Source: Thiotrichales bacterium
GTDB taxonomy: Bacteria > Pseudomonadota > Gammaproteobacteria > Francisellales > CACEW01
NCBI GenBank assembly: GCA_023266165.1
Contig: JAHFRR010000019.1
Location: 1 to 17,083, forward strand
DNA: 17,083 bases
Direction: 5' to 3'
Position numbers and translations under genes: made by a program
Notes under the pieces: generated by a model
What the model was told of the DNA's origin: nothing
Seen by the model: only the letters and a program-made list of their open reading frames with translations
The model's database searches: none
In this document: piece by piece, positions 14,382 to 17,083 of the stretch
How positions within the stretch are numbered: position 1 is the first letter of the stretch
How the letters are laid out: the number at the start of each line of letters is the position of its first letter

Positions 14382-16883
14382 CTAGTTTTGTGTTTGGAAT
14401 CCTGGAATAGAGGACTCGATGCTATCCACTTGCGAGCTGTCTGTGCTACCCAAGCCTTTTAATTCGAATTGTACCACAAAGGCAGAAGTCATGGGGCCTG
14501 AGATGATATTCGGTGTGTTGGGATTCGTGTCGGTGACATAACGCTGAAAGATAAAGCGCATCGCCCAGCAACATCCGCTATACTCCAAGCCCTCAAAGAC
14601 ATTGATGGTGTTGCGACTGTTGAGTGAGTAATTCCACTGGGCAATGGCACTCAACGTATGGGTCAGGGGCCAAATACCGGATGTCATAATCTGGGAAAGA
14701 GCGGGGGGATCTTCGCCTGCTGTCATTTGCTCAGTACTTAACAACGCGAAATCATTGGCATTGTATTGATATCCTAAATTAAAAATATGCCGATTGTCGA
14801 GTCGATACTGTAGTTGATAGCCTTGAAGATCTAAGCCATCTTTGAAAGAATTGTACAACCAATTGCCCGAGATATTCCAGTAGGGGTCAAAGTAATAATT
14901 GGTAAACCCTGCCAGATCCGAGTGAGGCTGGTTATAAATGGCCATCTGTCCTGTGGTCAGGCAGTTAGAGGTTGTGTCACTGCACATCGAGACTTTAGGA
15001 GGGGTGAAGTAAACGATTTGGCCAATTCCAGCATTGAGTTTATCAACACCTTCTGGGTTATGGATATCTGTTTTTAAAATAAAAGAGAGCTGATTGGCAT
15101 TGCTAATACGGTCTAACCCATTGAAAATATTGGTCTGGGTGAGGCTACTGAAACTGAAATTACTGAGCGAGGTATCAAAAATAGGGATGTCATCTTGGTT
15201 TTGATAAGGCACATAGGTATAAAACAGTTCAGGCTCCAGAGTTTGTGTATAGGGCCGATTTTGCAAAAAGAACGTGCGATCAAAGTAAAGCCCTGTATCA
15301 ATCGTGTAGATAGGCAGTGTGCGCGTCAGAGTTTGATGGGGATAGACCACCGGGTTACTGGGGTCAAGATTCCCTAATTGGCTCCCTAGTGAATATAAAG
15401 CGCTGTCTAGCTGCATGGAGGGGATGAAAAATCCGAAGCTTTGATAGATCGGTAGGCTGATCTCAGGGTCTAAGTTCAAGCGCTGGCTGTTAACAGGCGT
15501 CCCCACGCCATCAATATTTTTTTGAAAATTTACAAACTGGTTATTCATGCTCAGGTTAACAAATTGATCTATGCCAGGATAATTGAGTGAAAAATCAATT
15601 TCAGGCAAGCGATTATAGGGTCTGTTTTCAACAGAGAGCTCTGGGTTAATCACTTGATAATACTGGGCTAGACCAAAGAAGCTTGCATGGGGATCCGTGT
15701 AGCTTAAATTCACAGAGCGATTGAGCAGCACCTGATTGGCAGAGATAGCATTGGCATTGTTGCCAAAATCTTGCAACACCTGATCGTCGGTGATGTAGTG
15801 ATAGTCAACAGTGCTTTGCCAATGGCTGCCCCATTGAGAGAAGTTCTCCCATTGAAAAGCCCCACGGGCTTGTCCCATCTGGGTATCATGCGGGATGATA
15901 GTGGACTCAAAGCTGCCAGAACCTAGGGGGTTTAAATATCTGAACTGGTTATCAAAGACTACACCGCGCTGACTGTAGATCGTCGTTGAAAGCGTGTCAT
16001 CGATCTCAGGCATCAGGTTAAAATAATAGGGGATAGTCAGTGCCATGCCGCTTTCGGAGGAATGTCCAATCGATCCAAATAAAAAGCCAGACTTACGCGC
16101 TTTATTCAAAGGAAAGTCAAAATAGGGCAGGTACATCACGGGAATATGGTGGATTCTCAACACGGTGTTTTCAGCTGTACCTTCTCCCGTGGTTTGGTTT
16201 AACGTGATTTTTGAAGCTGACATTTGCCAGGTGGCTGTATTCGGTGGGCAGGTAGAATAATTTGTATTATGCAATACAAAAATCTGCGCTGAGGTTTGTT
16301 TAATAATATCTGCATGGCCATGGGCATAGCCTGTAAAATTAGGGTCGGTATAAGAAGGGCCTGCTTCCCAGTTAGAGGGGACTTTCAAAAGATAATAAAC
16401 GTTATCCAAATAAGCTTGGTGTTCACTGAGCGTGGTTGCGCCTTGCTGGCCCACCATCAGCATACCAGGCTGGGTGAGCCTCACGTGTCCCTGCGCTTCA
16501 ATCTGATTCAGATGCTCAGTGCCCGGAAGGGGGCTTAAAGTGGCTTCATCGGCATAGAGGGATCGGTTTGGCTGAGTGATATGGATATTTTGAAAATGCG
16601 CAGTACCCTTGAGTTGATAGGTGGCCTCATCATAGCTGATGTTGGAAGGCGCTTGTTTGAGAGGAATATCCGGGCCTGAGGACTGCAGTTCAGGTTCAAA
16701 ATAATGGCCGCCGCAGACAGAGGCATGCCCACGGGTATCAGGCACCCAACTGAGGGTCTGTTCGAGTGCGACGGTCTTTGCTTTTGAAGACAGATGGGGG
16801 GTAAATAAATCAGGCGTTGTCGCAGCATCCGCATAAAGCACCAGACCGACGGCGAGAGCCAGTAGTTGAATTTTAGACTTCAC
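14382..16883 (-). CDS. lptD: LptD, outer-membrane LPS-assembly protein
   Basis: LptD with LptE inserts LPS into the outer leaflet of the outer membrane. The 833-residue precursor has a signal peptide (1-20, MKSKIQLLALAVGLVLYADA), a periplasmic OstA/LptA-like beta-jellyroll at about 75-200 (ISYDEATYQLKGTAHF, YADEATLSPL, IEAQGHVRLTQ), and a large C-terminal beta-barrel rich in aromatic-ended strands. Cysteines match the family set that forms the long-range disulfides: Cys57 (CGGHYFEP), Cys212 (STCPPNTATW), Cys771 and Cys772 (SGCCWAMRF). An extra pair, Cys634 and Cys641, is unusual. The start is GTG at 16881-16883, fitting the signal peptide; the ribosome site is weak. It leads the lptD-surA-pdxA-rsmA cluster. 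In enteric bacteria this gene region is envelope-stress controlled, but no sigmaE site is evident here. Confidence 0.95.
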   Translation of the reverse strand: MKSKIQLLALAVGLVLYADAATTPDLFTPHLSSKAKTVALEQTLSWVPDTRGHASVCGGHYFEPELQSSGPDIPLKQAPSNISYDEATYQLKGTAHFQNIHITQPNRSLYADEATLSPLPGTEHLNQIEAQGHVRLTQPGMLMVGQQGATTLSEHQAYLDNVYYLLKVPSNWEAGPSYTDPNFTGYAHGHADIIKQTSAQIFVLHNTNYSTCPPNTATWQMSASKITLNQTTGEGTAENTVLRIHHIPVMYLPYFDFPLNKARKSGFLFGSIGHSSESGMALTIPYYFNLMPEIDDTLSTTIYSQRGVVFDNQFRYLNPLGSGSFESTIIPHDTQMGQARGAFQWENFSQWGSHWQSTVDYHYITDDQVLQDFGNNANAISANQVLLNRSVNLSYTDPHASFFGLAQYYQVINPELSVENRPYNRLPEIDFSLNYPGIDQFVNLSMNNQFVNFQKNIDGVGTPVNSQRLNLDPEISLPIYQSFGFFIPSMQLDSALYSLGSQLGNLDPSNPVVYPHQTLTRTLPIYTIDTGLYFDRTFFLQNRPYTQTLEPELFYTYVPYQNQDDIPIFDTSLSNFSFSSLTQTNIFNGLDRISNANQLSFILKTDIHNPEGVDKLNAGIGQIVYFTPPKVSMCSDTTSNCLTTGQMAIYNQPHSDLAGFTNYYFDPYWNISGNWLYNSFKDGLDLQGYQLQYRLDNRHIFNLGYQYNANDFALLSTEQMTAGEDPPALSQIMTSGIWPLTHTLSAIAQWNYSLNSRNTINVFEGLEYSGCCWAMRFIFQRYVTDTNPNTPNIISGPMTSAFVVQFELKGLGSTDSSQVDSIESSIPGFQTQN

Positions 16884-16920
16884 GACGCAAGACTTATCTG
16901 ATTTGACTTTGACTCTCGAC

Positions 16921-16929
16921 AGTATAGCA
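16921..16929 (-). promoter_or_regulatory. lptD promoter P2, extended -10
   Basis: Minus strand TGC-TATACT, an extended -10 box about 38 bases before the GTG, with no good -35 match. It could act alone or with P1 to transcribe lptD and the genes behind it. Confidence 0.4.
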
Positions 16930-16938
16930 GGATCAAGT

Positions 16939-16968
16939 ATTAAAGCTAGGTTGTTTTTGCCTTGTCAA
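16939..16968 (-). promoter_or_regulatory. lptD promoter P1
   Basis: Minus strand TTGACA (16963-16968), 18-base spacer, TTTAAT (16939-16944, five of six consensus bases). The -35 box begins one base inside the gap before the repeat array at 16970, so an insertion there would lie immediately behind the promoter. Confidence 0.5.
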
Positions 16969-16969
16969 C

Positions 16970-17042
16970 CCAAAGTTAAAATGTCCGCTTTTGTCCAAAG
17001 TTAAAATGTCCGCTTTTGTCCAAAGTTAAAATGTCCGCTTGT
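16970..17042. repeat. Three direct 25-bp repeats, probable mobile-element end
   Basis: Units starting CCAAAGTTAAAATGTCCGC lie at 16970-16994, 16995-17019 and 17020-17042, head to tail with no spacer. The first two are identical; the third loses two T near its end and then diverges. A perfect palindrome GCAAATGATTTGC follows at 17048-17060. Tightly spaced identical repeats at the edge of a gene-free stretch resemble transposase-binding repeats at insertion-sequence ends; the element itself would lie beyond the window, so this identity is inference. Confidence 0.65.
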
Positions 17043-17083
17043 AACAGGCAAATGATTTGCAGTTTTGTTATTTTGAGATTTGC

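Noticed and set aside
16970..17042. CRISPR array
   Set aside because: The repeats are contiguous without spacers, and no cas genes are present.

Overview
The window reads as a housekeeping stretch of a gammaproteobacterial chromosome, probably a host-associated one. The lpxD-fabZ-lpxA-lpxB order (no lpxI), the lptD-surA-pdxA-rsmA order, an AceF-type pyruvate dehydrogenase E2, and a tRNA-Ser(GGA) that closely resembles the enteric one as I remember it all point to Gammaproteobacteria. A Legionellales/Coxiella-like intracellular lineage is my inference. It rests mainly on one effector-like gene and is not proven. Base composition looks moderate by eye. Region 1 (1-4958, + strand) is an envelope operon: the 3' end of lpxD, then fabZ, lpxA, an 798-codon lpxB-murD fusion, and nagZ. 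Genes from fabZ on overlap or are spaced by 1 bp. Together they make lipid A precursors, add D-Glu to the peptidoglycan precursor and recycle muropeptides. nagZ appears to lose its natural C terminus through a single-base frameshift. Region 2 (4914-8243, - strand) looks accessory. It holds a 680-residue protein I do not recognise, carrying a CX5R phosphatase-like P-loop and driven by its own strong sigma70-type promoter, and an MFS transporter of the Bcr/CflA kind with a near-consensus promoter and an almost absent leader. The unknown gene converges on nagZ and overlaps its ancestral 3' end. Region 3 (8472-11430) has tRNA-Ser(GGA) on the minus strand, divergent from aceF-lpd (pyruvate dehydrogenase E2 and E3), with promoters facing both ways in the 147-bp gap. 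The E1 gene aceE is not next to them. Region 4 (11460-16883, - strand) is the conserved cluster lptD-surA-pdxA-rsmA: LPS export to the outer membrane, outer-membrane protein folding, pyridoxal phosphate synthesis and 16S rRNA dimethylation. SurA has one parvulin domain instead of two, and a 9-bp tandem repeat sits inside its signal-peptide coding region. Region 5 (16884-17083) contains promoters for lptD and three direct 25-bp repeats, probably the edge of a mobile element continuing beyond the window. The most interesting items are the LpxB-MurD fusion, the CX5R protein, the nagZ frameshift and the terminal repeat array.
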